Shown: positions 40,965-51,402 of the stretch, piece by piece
Position numbering within the stretch: the stretch's first letter is position 1
Layout: each line of letters begins with the position of its first letter
Origin: a virus
Strand: one strand, 5' to 3'
Length of the DNA: 64,000 nt
IMG/VR virus record: IMGVR_UViG_3300034039_000011
Location: 1 to 64,000 of that record
The notes under the pieces: model-generated
What the model saw: the letters and a program-made list of their open reading frames with translations, nothing else
Database searches by the model: none
What the model was told of the DNA's origin: nothing
Position numbers and translations under genes: made by a program

Positions 40965-43076
40965 TTAAAAATCTATTGATAATTCAACCATTATTGTACT
41001 ACCTGGTTCTAATTCTATTGGTTTACTTGTTTTACCCAACAGAACTAAATTTTGTTCATCATCATAAATACCAATTTCACTAACTCTAATATTAGTATCT
41101 AAATCACTTGACCATGTTTTATTTGTCGTTGCAATAAATTTATCTGAATTAATTCTTATATCAAAAATACTTTTAAAAATTGTAGCTCCAATATGAGTAT
41201 TTATATTACCATAAAATATTCTTTCATCACCAAATTGCAATCTTTCAGGTTCTGTTAATAATGGCAAATCAAATAAATTAAACAAATTATATGTTGTAGC
41301 AGATAAATCAACCGTAGAATCAATAATAAAACCGTTTACTGTCGGGTCTTGAACTTCAATCAAATTCGGATCAATTGTTTCATTTGCATTAACTGTTATT
41401 CCTGTTGATGTGAAATCTGCAACCTTCCATGAAGAAGGATCTGGTCTATCATTTTCATCATCAACAATCTGATATAAAATTTTAAATTTATCTGCATAAA
41501 ACCCAAGCCCATCATATGTTGGATATTCAATCTTTCTCATATATGGGAATAACTCCAAATCTTCAAAAGTAAATAACACATCTCTTGATGTTGATGTTTT
41601 ATTGGTAATTTTTGTATAATATTGACAATGTAATGGTGTAGTATGTCCACTAGACATGGTATTTTCAAAGATATATGTTAAATACATTGTTTTATTTTGT
41701 TCTAAAACTCCAGTTGATGTTGGAGATGATAGATTTGCTTTCAATGGCGGTAATGTCCAATTTCTATTACTTTTATATGACATTGCCATAACAATTTCAT
41801 CATCATCAATTACCACAAATTTTAATTTATTAAATACTTTACCAACAACTTTTGGTTCTTTATTTGGATCTATAAAATTCGGATTTTCAATTAAATCATA
41901 ATATTCAATATTAGTATTTTCTATTGTTTTTACATCACCAGTAGATATAAAATACATACCCATTTCATCCCCTGTTCCGTTACCACCAGAAAAATATCTT
42001 CTATGATACATTATTGTAGGTAAATACAATTCAAAATGTTTATTATTATCATGGTCAATATTAAAATATTCACCATATACATTAGACAACAAATTATTGG
42101 TATAATGAATAATAGATATACTTTTTCGTACAGGGTCTATAATACTTTCACCATCACATTTAGGAGATGTGTCTATAAATGTATCAAAACAATTATAATT
42201 TAAAAATGGATATTTTTCGCCTAAATATTGATAAGAACCAAAATATTCATAATTTTCATGAGTGTTACCTGAATATCCTGCTAAATCTTCACACCATATA
42301 TTATTCATGTTCCATATTGGAATATCCTTACAAGTTACTTCGGATATGGCGTCAAAAGATAATGTTCCACTATCCCAATAAGCAGTTGTGTCTCCACTAT
42401 ATATTGTTGAATAAAAATCGTTAGGATATAAATGATATTCCACATCAACACTTTCACCAGATAAATTAGGAAATGCCCTATCAACTTCTATTGTGTTTCC
42501 AGTAATACCTTCTATTTTATACCATAATGTTGGTGTGGGAGTAGTTGCATCTAATGGTTGTAATAATCCTGCTGTATCGTTTGTAAATCTTATTAAGATA
42601 TAATCATTAACATTTGCATTACCATTAAACCCAGAATAAATTTTAGTACCGGTAAACCCAGAAGCTGGTAATATTCCATACTCCATTTCATAAGACGAAC
42701 CACTTAATATATTCCAACCACTTGTAGTGTCCCCAGTAAAAAAACCTCTTTCTTTAGCTTTGTTACTAACAACTAATTTTAATGTTTTAAATTCATCAGT
42801 ACCTATTTCATTAAAAGGATTTAAAGAGCTATTCCCATCATATACATAAGATACGAAATCATTGTTATCATCAACTGGTCTTAATAATTTTGTAGTTGCA
42901 GATAATGTAACATCAGATGTGTTGTTTTCTACTAAAAATTCTCTTTCATAATTTATTTCAGAATCTCCAATAGCCCAATATTTAAAGTTTAAATTTCCAG
43001 ATGCGATTCTTTCTCTACCCTTTTCTGTTAACTTTGTGCTAATATATGGGTCTGAATTGTTTATTATAAATGACAT
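40965..43076 (-). CDS. Large tail/baseplate fibre protein
   Basis: A 703-residue protein. The N-terminus (STKLTEKGRERIASGNLNFK, then YWAIGDSEINYE) fits the opening 'T..G...I..G...F...aiGD..I.Y' seen in phage baseplate-attached fibres. The C-terminus (NIRVSEIGIYDDEQNLVLLG, then KTSKPIELEPG) is the conserved end shared with the following paralogue. The central ~500 residues are beta-rich with Gly, Thr and Asn. It is the first gene of a - strand unit that has a late-type motif ~61 bp upstream; the 106-bp gap before it is the only real break in the structural block. Confidence 0.7.
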   Translation of the reverse strand: MSFIINNSDPYISTKLTEKGRERIASGNLNFKYWAIGDSEINYEREFLVENNTSDVTLSATTKLLRPVDDNNDFVSYVYDGNSSLNPFNEIGTDEFKTLKLVVSNKAKERGFFTGDTTSGWNILSGSSYEMEYGILPASGFTGTKIYSGFNGNANVNDYILIRFTNDTAGLLQPLDATTPTPTLWYKIEGITGNTIEVDRAFPNLSGESVDVEYHLYPNDFYSTIYSGDTTAYWDSGTLSFDAISEVTCKDIPIWNMNNIWCEDLAGYSGNTHENYEYFGSYQYLGEKYPFLNYNCFDTFIDTSPKCDGESIIDPVRKSISIIHYTNNLLSNVYGEYFNIDHDNNKHFELYLPTIMYHRRYFSGGNGTGDEMGMYFISTGDVKTIENTNIEYYDLIENPNFIDPNKEPKVVGKVFNKLKFVVIDDDEIVMAMSYKSNRNWTLPPLKANLSSPTSTGVLEQNKTMYLTYIFENTMSSGHTTPLHCQYYTKITNKTSTSRDVLFTFEDLELFPYMRKIEYPTYDGLGFYADKFKILYQIVDDENDRPDPSSWKVADFTSTGITVNANETIDPNLIEVQDPTVNGFIIDSTVDLSATTYNLFNLFDLPLLTEPERLQFGDERIFYGNINTHIGATIFKSIFDIRINSDKFIATTNKTWSSDLDTNIRVSEIGIYDDEQNLVLLGKTSKPIELEPGSTIMVELSIDF

Positions 43077-43136
43077 AATATATTTTTTAGTTTTCTTTTT
43101 ATTTTAATATTTTTAATTATTTAAATAGGTTCTATA

Positions 43137-43154
43137 CTCTGTAATATAAATATA
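43137..43154 (-). promoter_or_regulatory. Candidate late promoter motif (- strand)
   Basis: Read on the - strand the sequence is TATATTTATATTACAGAG, ~61 bp before the ATG at 43076. The core ATATTTATATT is identical to that before gp25. It lies in the 106-bp gap that splits the structural block. Confidence 0.4.
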
Positions 43155-43182
43155 AAATTTGTATTTTTTTTGTTATATAAAA

Positions 43183-45015
43183 TTAATATGAATTTATTGC
43201 ATTTGACATTATTGTTATTTTAACTGTATCACTATTTTTAGTTCTAATTATCTTATCTCCATTAACTGTTTCATGTATTTTTTTATTTACAACTCTATAA
43301 TATAAAATATCACCAATTGAACCACTTACCAATAATTTGGTATTATATCCACTTTTACCTTTAACATATGGTATTGAATCTGTATATAAAATATTATTAA
43401 ATGAAATGTCATTAGATACTTCCACAACAAATTCACCGCTATCTGTATCTATAGGTCTTGAAACATACCATGATATTGTCGGGGTATTTGTATATACTTC
43501 TCCTACATATTCTGGTGCTTGTACATATATTACATTTATTACATCATTAGGTAATAAATTACCTTCTAATATAATCCTTTTAGGGTTGGATATTGATTGA
43601 TAATAATCAATATTATTTGATAATGTAACACCGTTTAAGGTTACAATAATATCGTTTGGTGATATTGGATAATATTCAATAAATATTTCGTATTTTGACG
43701 TGTCTGTATTATAATATACTTTATTATCACCTTCCATATTTGTTTGTCCAGAGGATATTGGATTTGGTGCTATAATGGTTTCGCTATATGGTGAATTTAA
43801 TGATTGGTTAGACACATATACCAAAGTAACTACATCTCCCTCATATATGGTATCATTAAATGTTATTGTGTTAGATGAGAAGGTATAATCATTGTCTTTA
43901 GACAACATCAAACCATTTAAATAAACCAAAACATCACCATTTATCTCATTATTTATTATAATTGATGTTTCACCCTCTTCCATTATTTTCGTTGTAGAAT
44001 AAAGAGAGCCTGTCGAAACGTCTTCATCAATTGTATTTTTGTTAAATAATGGCTCTAATGGTTCAACAATACCCACAAAATATAAATCTCTTTCCTTAGT
44101 ATATAAACCATATTCTTTTCCATTTTTATATTTATCAGTAATTAACCTATCCCCAGTTAATGAAATTATTTTATTACAATGTGGTATATCATAATAAGAT
44201 TTTAATAAATAATCACCATCAAAATCTAATTCTTCACCACTTAATTCTACAGTTAAAACACCAGTTTTATATATTTCTGATGCTAATACATATTCTGATG
44301 TATATATTGGTATTTTATTAAATTGTTTACTATCTTTATTGTATTTATATATTTCAAATTTATATTTTGAATCATCAATAAGATATTGACTTAACGGAAA
44401 TTGTAAATCAAATGTAATAGTATCAGATTTATTGTCTATAATAAAAACATTTGAATCATTTTCTGTTAATGAACTGAATGAATAGTTTAACCAACTATTA
44501 TCACTTAAAATGCAAGAATTATTACTATTATCAATTATTTCAGGTAATAAATTTATGGAGATGTAAGAAACCCCATTTGGTTTTTCAATATATATTAAAC
44601 TACCATCAAAATAATAATTATAACCCAAAGTTTTAAAACCACGACTTAATGATAATTTAATTGTATTTTCAGATGGAGTTCCTGTAAAAGTATGAGTTGA
44701 TATTGTGCCACTTAAAATATTATTATCATCTTCTAACACATAATTATATTTTGTTTTAGTTACGGCAGAAACTGGGATTGAACAACCGTTTAAACCATAA
44801 AAAATTCCAGATGTTTCGGAAGAAGTTACGATACCGCTAAATGATAAATTGTTTATATCATCACTATCCCATCCTTTTATAATTTTATATAACTTGTCAG
44901 AAGTTATTATTGGTTCAATAAATGAGCAAATTTCAGAACTGGTATTAACTGTGTTTATTTCTATATTTTTATTAAAGATTCCTGTCTTATTATATATTTT
45001 TTCTTGAAATCTCAT
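43183..45015 (-). CDS. Structural protein with tandem fibre-type beta domains
   Basis: A 610-residue protein. The region ~345-490 holds two copies of a ~65-residue beta domain: VLVYLNGLMLSKDNDYTFSS, then FNDTIYEGDVVTLVYV, and VTLNGVTLSNNIDYYQSISN, then PNDVINVIYV. This 'V.LNG..l....DY.......I.......GD.V.V.Y' unit is common in phage fibre proteins. A fibronectin-like segment (TPTISWYVSRPIDTDSGEFV) follows to the C-terminus. The first ~330 residues are not recognised. Its ATG overlaps the preceding 75-residue gene's stop by 1 bp. Confidence 0.65.
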   Translation of the reverse strand: MRFQEKIYNKTGIFNKNIEINTVNTSSEICSFIEPIITSDKLYKIIKGWDSDDINNLSFSGIVTSSETSGIFYGLNGCSIPVSAVTKTKYNYVLEDDNNILSGTISTHTFTGTPSENTIKLSLSRGFKTLGYNYYFDGSLIYIEKPNGVSYISINLLPEIIDNSNNSCILSDNSWLNYSFSSLTENDSNVFIIDNKSDTITFDLQFPLSQYLIDDSKYKFEIYKYNKDSKQFNKIPIYTSEYVLASEIYKTGVLTVELSGEELDFDGDYLLKSYYDIPHCNKIISLTGDRLITDKYKNGKEYGLYTKERDLYFVGIVEPLEPLFNKNTIDEDVSTGSLYSTTKIMEEGETSIIINNEINGDVLVYLNGLMLSKDNDYTFSSNTITFNDTIYEGDVVTLVYVSNQSLNSPYSETIIAPNPISSGQTNMEGDNKVYYNTDTSKYEIFIEYYPISPNDIIVTLNGVTLSNNIDYYQSISNPKRIILEGNLLPNDVINVIYVQAPEYVGEVYTNTPTISWYVSRPIDTDSGEFVVEVSNDISFNNILYTDSIPYVKGKSGYNTKLLVSGSIGDILYYRVVNKKIHETVNGDKIIRTKNSDTVKITIMSNAINSY

Positions 45016-45242
45016 TAATAATCAATTTTATATTCAATGTATTTTATTCCATTGTTTTTATTAACTAATTTATAATCATAAAAACTAATAGCATTTTTTA
45101 ATTCAATCCCATTCTTTTCAAATGACATTATTTTAAAATATCTACCATAACCAACATCTCCAGATAGCGATTCTCTATAATCAAGTTCACTATCTATTGT
45201 TTCTAATATTTTACTTTCTATTTTTTTTATAAATACAGCCAT
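45015..45242 (-). CDS. Small virion-block protein
   Basis: A 75-residue protein overlapping both neighbours by a single base (stop/start overlap), so it is translated as part of the structural operon. The motif FIKKIESKILETIDSELDYR is helical; the rest is strand-rich (FYDYKLVNKNNGIKYIEYKI). No family recognised; probably a minor baseplate or chaperone protein. Confidence 0.5.
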   Translation of the reverse strand: MAVFIKKIESKILETIDSELDYRESLSGDVGYGRYFKIMSFEKNGIELKNAISFYDYKLVNKNNGIKYIEYKIDY

Positions 45243-48088
45243 TATATTTGTGTATTTGAATCAATAGTTATTATTTTATTAGATGTACAATTGTTGGTAT
45301 CTGTAACAGTTACTTCTATTTCAATAGAATCTGATTGAGTTATTTCAGTAAATGATGTTCCACTAATAGTAACAGTTTCATTATTTTCAGTGCCACTTAC
45401 AATTTCCCAATCACTAAAGTTTCCTGTTTTTGAATTTATTGACCAATTAAATGAATATGGTGCTGTACCTCCGACATATGTTGGTGTTAAATCAATGCTA
45501 CCATTTGATATATCTGAATTAATTTTATAATCAGATATTAATAAATCGCATTCATTTAAAACCCCTTCACCATTTTTCAATATTCTAATTTTTCCGATAA
45601 ATTCAGAACCAACATTAAATTGTTTAATGTTTATTTCTTCACATATGCTTGGTATTTCTTTTTCTTCATCACAAACATCTATAATTTTTCCATCATAAAC
45701 ATATGTGGTAACACCAGTAGTAACACCTGTTAAACTACTTGGATATTCTACATAATCACTTTCTTCACATGTAAAAATTGTATATTTTTTATAATTAAAT
45801 TTAGGTGAATCAAAAAATCCGTTTCTATATTTTATTACAGAGTTCCATATTGCAGTGGAAGGCATTACTTCCTCAACTAAATCAATCCAATTATTATTAA
45901 TTTTATCAATAATTTTTTCAATACTTTCATAAGTAAATGCATTACTTTCCACAGTTCCAGAAAAACTATTTAAATATCTTTCATATAACAATTTAATGGT
46001 TGGATATGATTTTATTGTTTTCCTATTCCTAACATCAATTAAATTGGATATTATGTTTTCTTTAAATTCATAAAAATTAGTTATATCATTAATTTCAAAT
46101 TCCAATAATTTGGATAAATCAATCCCAGAATCTCCACAATATCCTTCATTACATCCATTACAATCAGATGCTATTAAATCAACATCATCTCTTATTATTT
46201 TTGTACATTTAAAATCATTCGGATCACAAGTGTCCAATGAATAACCAGTAGGACAAGAATATCCGTTAACACTACCTAACTGAAAATAATCATTTATATA
46301 GTCTTTTGTGCTAAATACTGTTACTCCAGATAACTCTGATTCGCTTGTCATTCCAGATAATTGATCTATTGTAGCATCATATATTTCAGCACACATTCCA
46401 GCAATAGAAGTTACATTATAATATTCCATTTCAATAATATTCTTACCACTTTTAAGATAATATTCAAATATCCAAACATGTTGCATAAAAAGTGATAAGT
46501 TTGGTGATGTATATGGTGCTAATCTTGAATGTGGTAATGAATCAAATACCAATTCACCATTTATTTTTAACCTAAATCTATCATCCGCAGACAATGCAAT
46601 ATTATATACACCAGTTTTTGGTAAATCAATACAAAAAGAAAATCCAATCCATTCTTGAGTTGGGTTTCCTTGTGCTTTTATTCCAGCAGCGTTTAATCTA
46701 CCGTGATTAACTGATAACCCATCTCCCCATAAGGAATTTCTTATTGTGGGTGGTCCATAATAAGTACTACCAGTTCCAGGTCCACCAACAACAGCATTTA
46801 CAACTTCAAGATTTCCATCAACCACAAAATTAGTTCCTGAATAAGAACCTGCTTGACCTGTATATCCACTAAATTTTAATGGTTTTGGTCTTTCTGTTAT
46901 ATTGCCTAAAAAAACTGCACCATAATAATTATATTGTGAATATTTATCACCATCAACTGCAAGATATGGGGTCCCATTCAATGTCGGGTCTGTTGATTCA
47001 ATATATAAACATTCTGTTTTTTCAGGGGATAATTCACCAACAATACATCCAGGCTTATATCCCAATGAACAACCGATTAAATCATTATTTTCCAAAACAT
47101 AACAATATAAATCATATTCAATACCATTAGCCCCACATAAAACCAAATCAATCTCTTTACTGTTTAGAATTTGTTTCTCATTGTTTAATGTATATTTTGT
47201 CTCTCTATTTATAAAATCATAATCTCTTATTGTTTTAATATCAACATCTACCCAAGATTTTTTGTTATCAACAGTCTTTTCTAATTCAAACCCAATACAT
47301 TTACTTATAAAATTTGTAGTACTATTATCTACTAAGCATTTTTTTTCAATAACAACTTTATCTATTAAAATGGAAATATCAATATTTGAATTATAAACTT
47401 TTAATGATAATTTTATTTTATTATTTTTAATTTTATCAATTATTCCTTTATCTGAAATTTTAAATGTTTTACTAATCCATTCAGAATTTAATGTACAATC
47501 CTCTAAATATTTACAATTTTCACCTAATTCATTTTTTATACATGATTTTACATTCTTAATACAATTAGTATCTCCTGTTAATAATATTCCAGTTTCACAA
47601 TTGTCTATAATATATTCTGAAAAAATACCAGTATTTATTATTTCTTCTTCATATACTTCTTCTACTACATAATTTCCTATAGGTGTTTCCCCTTCATTTG
47701 GTTCTCTATATAAATCTACTGTTGATGATATTTTTATATCATTTAAAGCCTCTAAACAATTATCATAATTCAAAATATTATTACAATCTATAGAAACCAT
47801 AAAATCAAAAGAAATTTCCAAATAACAATCTTCATTTTCATCAACATCGAACAAAGAACCATCGTTGTATGTAGAGTTTACATTTATTTTATATGGAAAA
47901 TTATTTGAAACATCAGACCAATAACACCTACCAGTAGCTTCATTCCAATTTTTATTTAATGAATTACAACATTCTTTACCAATGGGATTATTGTTGCCAT
48001 CTGAATCAATTCCATAAACAATCCCATCTTCACCAAAAGATACTGTTTCTATAATATTTCCAAATATGTCTTTACAATCATTTGCCAT
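45242..48088 (-). CDS. Large baseplate/tail protein with ECC module, lectin-like and SprB-like domains
   Basis: A 948-residue, Cys-rich protein. Residues ~12-55 are one copy of the ECC module (GIVYGIDSDGNNNPIGKECC, then a later Cys) repeated in the gene upstream. Residues ~479-570 (WIGFSFCIDLPKTGVYNIAL, then DRFRLKINGELVFD) resemble PA14/fibro-slime-type carbohydrate-binding domains. Residues ~640-660 hold a Cys cluster (DCNGCNEGYCGDSG). The end (~852-945) is SprB-like, with GTAPYSFNWS and a closing VTVTDTNNCTSNKIITID. The layout suggests a surface-exposed adhesin. It is 11 bp from its upstream neighbour. Confidence 0.6.
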   Translation of the reverse strand: MANDCKDIFGNIIETVSFGEDGIVYGIDSDGNNNPIGKECCNSLNKNWNEATGRCYWSDVSNNFPYKINVNSTYNDGSLFDVDENEDCYLEISFDFMVSIDCNNILNYDNCLEALNDIKISSTVDLYREPNEGETPIGNYVVEEVYEEEIINTGIFSEYIIDNCETGILLTGDTNCIKNVKSCIKNELGENCKYLEDCTLNSEWISKTFKISDKGIIDKIKNNKIKLSLKVYNSNIDISILIDKVVIEKKCLVDNSTTNFISKCIGFELEKTVDNKKSWVDVDIKTIRDYDFINRETKYTLNNEKQILNSKEIDLVLCGANGIEYDLYCYVLENNDLIGCSLGYKPGCIVGELSPEKTECLYIESTDPTLNGTPYLAVDGDKYSQYNYYGAVFLGNITERPKPLKFSGYTGQAGSYSGTNFVVDGNLEVVNAVVGGPGTGSTYYGPPTIRNSLWGDGLSVNHGRLNAAGIKAQGNPTQEWIGFSFCIDLPKTGVYNIALSADDRFRLKINGELVFDSLPHSRLAPYTSPNLSLFMQHVWIFEYYLKSGKNIIEMEYYNVTSIAGMCAEIYDATIDQLSGMTSESELSGVTVFSTKDYINDYFQLGSVNGYSCPTGYSLDTCDPNDFKCTKIIRDDVDLIASDCNGCNEGYCGDSGIDLSKLLEFEINDITNFYEFKENIISNLIDVRNRKTIKSYPTIKLLYERYLNSFSGTVESNAFTYESIEKIIDKINNNWIDLVEEVMPSTAIWNSVIKYRNGFFDSPKFNYKKYTIFTCEESDYVEYPSSLTGVTTGVTTYVYDGKIIDVCDEEKEIPSICEEINIKQFNVGSEFIGKIRILKNGEGVLNECDLLISDYKINSDISNGSIDLTPTYVGGTAPYSFNWSINSKTGNFSDWEIVSGTENNETVTISGTSFTEITQSDSIEIEVTVTDTNNCTSNKIITIDSNTQI

Positions 48089-48099
48089 ACTACAAAATT

Positions 48100-51000
48100 T
48101 TATAATGCTGCATTACCAGTACTTGATTTACATCTTGTTATTCCAAACTCATCCGTTTCATAATTATATCCAAAGTAAGAACAACATTCAGGAGTAAATT
48201 CTTCTCTTCTTGTTCCAAAAATGTCAATAAACGTTATATAACCCGTGTTTGGATCAGTAGAATAATAAGTATAATGTTTACAATCCAAACTACAAACGAA
48301 ATTACCACCACCAGTATTACCAGCTATAAATCCATTAGAATTACAACAATCTTGTGAAACAAATTCTGTTACATTTTTTGTTGAATTATCTATCCAAAAT
48401 ACTAAACCTTGTTCATCTGAACCATATGCCACATAATTTCCACAGGATGGTGGTGGTTCTCCGCTCCCATCTCCATCTTGATTAACAACAACAGTATCGT
48501 CTACACAATAATCAACTCCTTTTACATTTGTTACTGAATAACCTTTAGCTGTACAACATTCCGAAGGAATTGAATCATAACTATTTTTATATATATCTAC
48601 AAAAGTTACAATACCAGTATTCGGATCTACACTGTCAACAGAATATTGATTACAAGATAATTTACATCTTATTCCTGCTTTTTGAGTATAATCAACATCA
48701 AATCCATACTCTCCACAACATTCAGCATTAATAACATAATTTGTTGTTGCTTTATTTGTAGTATCCATAAATAATATAATTCCATCGCTACTTACATCAC
48801 TTGGTACTAATGTTCCACATTTTGAACCTGTTAATGTTGAAGTATCTATACAATAATTGCCATTGTCATCACTAGCAGAACTATATCCACCATAAGAACA
48901 ACATTCACTACTAATATATATTGTTGTGTTACCTAAAGGATCAACAAACGTAACCACACCTGTTTCTTTATCTACGGATACTGGTTTATAAGAATCACAA
49001 CCAACATAACAATATGTTTGACCATTATCAACAAATGTTAAATATCCATTTTTAGAACAACATTCACTACTATCAACTATATATGTATTTGTGTTGTTTT
49101 CATCAACCCAAATAACAAAACCTTTTTCATCAATTGATGATGGAGATAATCCACTACAAGGTCCAGTAGGTATCATATTTTCATCCCACCAACAAGAAGT
49201 ATCACTTTCAGCAAAATATGTAAATCCCAAAACTTCACAACATTGTGGATTTGATATAAAAGTTGTGTTTGTACCATCATATAAATTAAATATTACATAA
49301 CCATTTGAATCAAACGTGAAACCAGTATATGGACAATCATTTACACCTTCACTTATATCTTCTTTTTTTGTAACAACATCTATTTTAATAGACCTGTCTA
49401 TTGAACCAGTTTCACACCCACAATCCGTTGTTTCCACAGTTGGCTTCGGATCATCTATTATTTCACCGCTTACCAACACAACATCAGATAAATCAACACC
49501 ATCTGTATTAACTACATCTAAATATACATCTGTTGATGAAGTATCATTTACATATCCACTATTATAATTTACAAAAATATTTTGAGAATATTCTTCAATA
49601 TCCTCATTTTTTATCATTACTGGAGAAAAATCATTTATTAAACATCTCAATTTTTCAAAATATTTATAACCACCATCATATTCTCCCACATGGGGGTTAT
49701 TACCTTCAAGTATATTAAAATTTGTATTATCTCCAGCAGTTTCTCTATACCATAAACCATTATTTTGGAAATAATCGTCAATTGAATCTGATTTTAATTT
49801 AGGGTAACCTTCATCATCAACAAAATAATCATTTAAATCATCGTTTAATTTTAATTCAGATAAAACTTTTTTAAAAGTATCAATATCTATTTTATTTTTG
49901 GCTTTATATACATATTCGTTAAACTCAATTAACCCTCTTGGTATCCCAAAAAAATCTAATATAAAATCAATTGCTTTTCTTGTTCCTTTTGATTTCCACA
50001 ACCAACTACTATTTAATATTAATCTTCTCCAAAATTCAATTTCCTTTTCTTTTAAAGTATATCCAACCGAATGTCCAGAAAATTCAGGTTCTTCTCTATT
50101 AAACAAATAATTTAATAAATTATTTTCATTTGAAAAGTTAATATTATAAAATCCAAGAGCTTTTGATATGTTTTTTATAAATTTATCGGGAACATTATCT
50201 TTTTTATTATATGTAACAGTATAAGCATAAGATATGGAATCAATATATCTTTTTATTTTATCAAATTCAACACCATAAATGTTTAATAATTTATTTATTT
50301 TTTGACTTTCTGAAATTATTACTTCACCATCACAAGTTCTTATACTATCAAATTCAGTTATAGATTTTGGTACTAAAAATCTTTTTATTAAATCTGTTTT
50401 AAATGAATCATAATTTTCTGAAATCTCCATTAACTTTTTAACATATGAAATATATTCAGGAGAATCATAGTCAATATTATACCCATCACTTGTATTCCAA
50501 GTTAATTTTTCTTTACTTCTAATTATTCTACCATCATTTGACCTTTTTAATATATTAAATTCTGCTGTATATTTTGGAATTGTATGCCTATTTAATAAGG
50601 TAGCTTCAAAATCATTTAATGACATGAAAAATTTATCTATTTCCACATCATTTGGTCTTATATGATAGTTTAAGGTATTATTTATATTTCCATCATTAAT
50701 ATTTCCTTCAACCTCAAAATATACATAACCAGATGATGCATCACTTGATCCTGTAAACGAAAGAATTTTATATGTTTTACCACTATAATCTACGACAAAT
50801 TTACCATATGATAATTTAAGATTTCTTAATTCATTATTTTCATTATACTTAGCTAATGGATTGCCATTTTCCAAATAACTTATTAAAAATTTATTTGATA
50901 TTGCCCCGACATTTATTTTAAAAGTAGATTTATTAGTAGTTATATCATAATTATAATCTTCTATTGTTTGATATGTTTGATTAGTAAAATCATTGGTGTT

Positions 51001-51396
51001 TTTTATATATAAAGATGCAGGATAATTTATTATTATATTTTCCAATGAAACTCTTACCATTTCAGCCATTGAGCTGAAATAAGAATAATTTGTTAATATT
51101 GAATTATCGTAATTTAATTTTACTGAAGAAAATTCATTATTTACTATCTCAATTGACTTCTCATCTAAATTAATATCACTTAAAGTTACAAAACTGCTAA
51201 ATTTCCTTGTAAGATATTGTTTTTCAGTCTTTTCAGTAGGTGATGGGACAATCAAAAAATTTCCAAAAGTAAACAAAGATTGGCTTTCTTTTGATGATAT
51301 TTGGTTTCCGACTAAATCGTCAGAAAAATTTCTATATTCTATACCATCATCAAAAAAAACTCTTTGTGCGTATCCTACTATTTTTACTTTTCCCAT
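48100..51396 (-). CDS. Baseplate-type protein with seven C-terminal ECC cysteine repeats
   Basis: A 1098-residue protein. Residues ~440-500 (EIEFWRRLILNSSWLWKSKG, then TRKAIDFILDFFGIP) match the 'W+R+L.NLP.LLKTKGT..SI...L...GIP' motif of phage baseplate wedge or P2 gpI-like proteins, so the first ~640 residues are likely part of the baseplate. Residues ~718-1075 hold seven modules of ~55-65 residues, each of type 'C..Y....D..G.V.FVD......ECC...GY.......C'. Two slightly different modules alternate, so the true unit is about 115 residues. I do not recognise this module. An eighth copy opens the next gene. Confidence 0.65.
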   Translation of the reverse strand: MGKVKIVGYAQRVFFDDGIEYRNFSDDLVGNQISSKESQSLFTFGNFLIVPSPTEKTEKQYLTRKFSSFVTLSDINLDEKSIEIVNNEFSSVKLNYDNSILTNYSYFSSMAEMVRVSLENIIINYPASLYIKNTNDFTNQTYQTIEDYNYDITTNKSTFKINVGAISNKFLISYLENGNPLAKYNENNELRNLKLSYGKFVVDYSGKTYKILSFTGSSDASSGYVYFEVEGNINDGNINNTLNYHIRPNDVEIDKFFMSLNDFEATLLNRHTIPKYTAEFNILKRSNDGRIIRSKEKLTWNTSDGYNIDYDSPEYISYVKKLMEISENYDSFKTDLIKRFLVPKSITEFDSIRTCDGEVIISESQKINKLLNIYGVEFDKIKRYIDSISYAYTVTYNKKDNVPDKFIKNISKALGFYNINFSNENNLLNYLFNREEPEFSGHSVGYTLKEKEIEFWRRLILNSSWLWKSKGTRKAIDFILDFFGIPRGLIEFNEYVYKAKNKIDIDTFKKVLSELKLNDDLNDYFVDDEGYPKLKSDSIDDYFQNNGLWYRETAGDNTNFNILEGNNPHVGEYDGGYKYFEKLRCLINDFSPVMIKNEDIEEYSQNIFVNYNSGYVNDTSSTDVYLDVVNTDGVDLSDVVLVSGEIIDDPKPTVETTDCGCETGSIDRSIKIDVVTKKEDISEGVNDCPYTGFTFDSNGYVIFNLYDGTNTTFISNPQCCEVLGFTYFAESDTSCWWDENMIPTGPCSGLSPSSIDEKGFVIWVDENNTNTYIVDSSECCSKNGYLTFVDNGQTYCYVGCDSYKPVSVDKETGVVTFVDPLGNTTIYISSECCSYGGYSSASDDNGNYCIDTSTLTGSKCGTLVPSDVSSDGIILFMDTTNKATTNYVINAECCGEYGFDVDYTQKAGIRCKLSCNQYSVDSVDPNTGIVTFVDIYKNSYDSIPSECCTAKGYSVTNVKGVDYCVDDTVVVNQDGDGSGEPPPSCGNYVAYGSDEQGLVFWIDNSTKNVTEFVSQDCCNSNGFIAGNTGGGNFVCSLDCKHYTYYSTDPNTGYITFIDIFGTRREEFTPECCSYFGYNYETDEFGITRCKSSTGNAAL
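48130..49330 (-). repeat. Tandem ECC cysteine-module array
   Basis: Seven modules with the double cysteine in QCCEVLGF, ECCSKNGY, ECCSYGGY, ECCGEYGF, ECCTAKGY, DCCNSNGF and ECCSYFGY. A single Cys precedes each by ~35-40 residues and another follows by ~12-15. The DNA copies are quite divergent, so the array is old, while the Cys positions are kept. Confidence 0.75.
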
Positions 51397-51402
51397 TACC
51401 TA

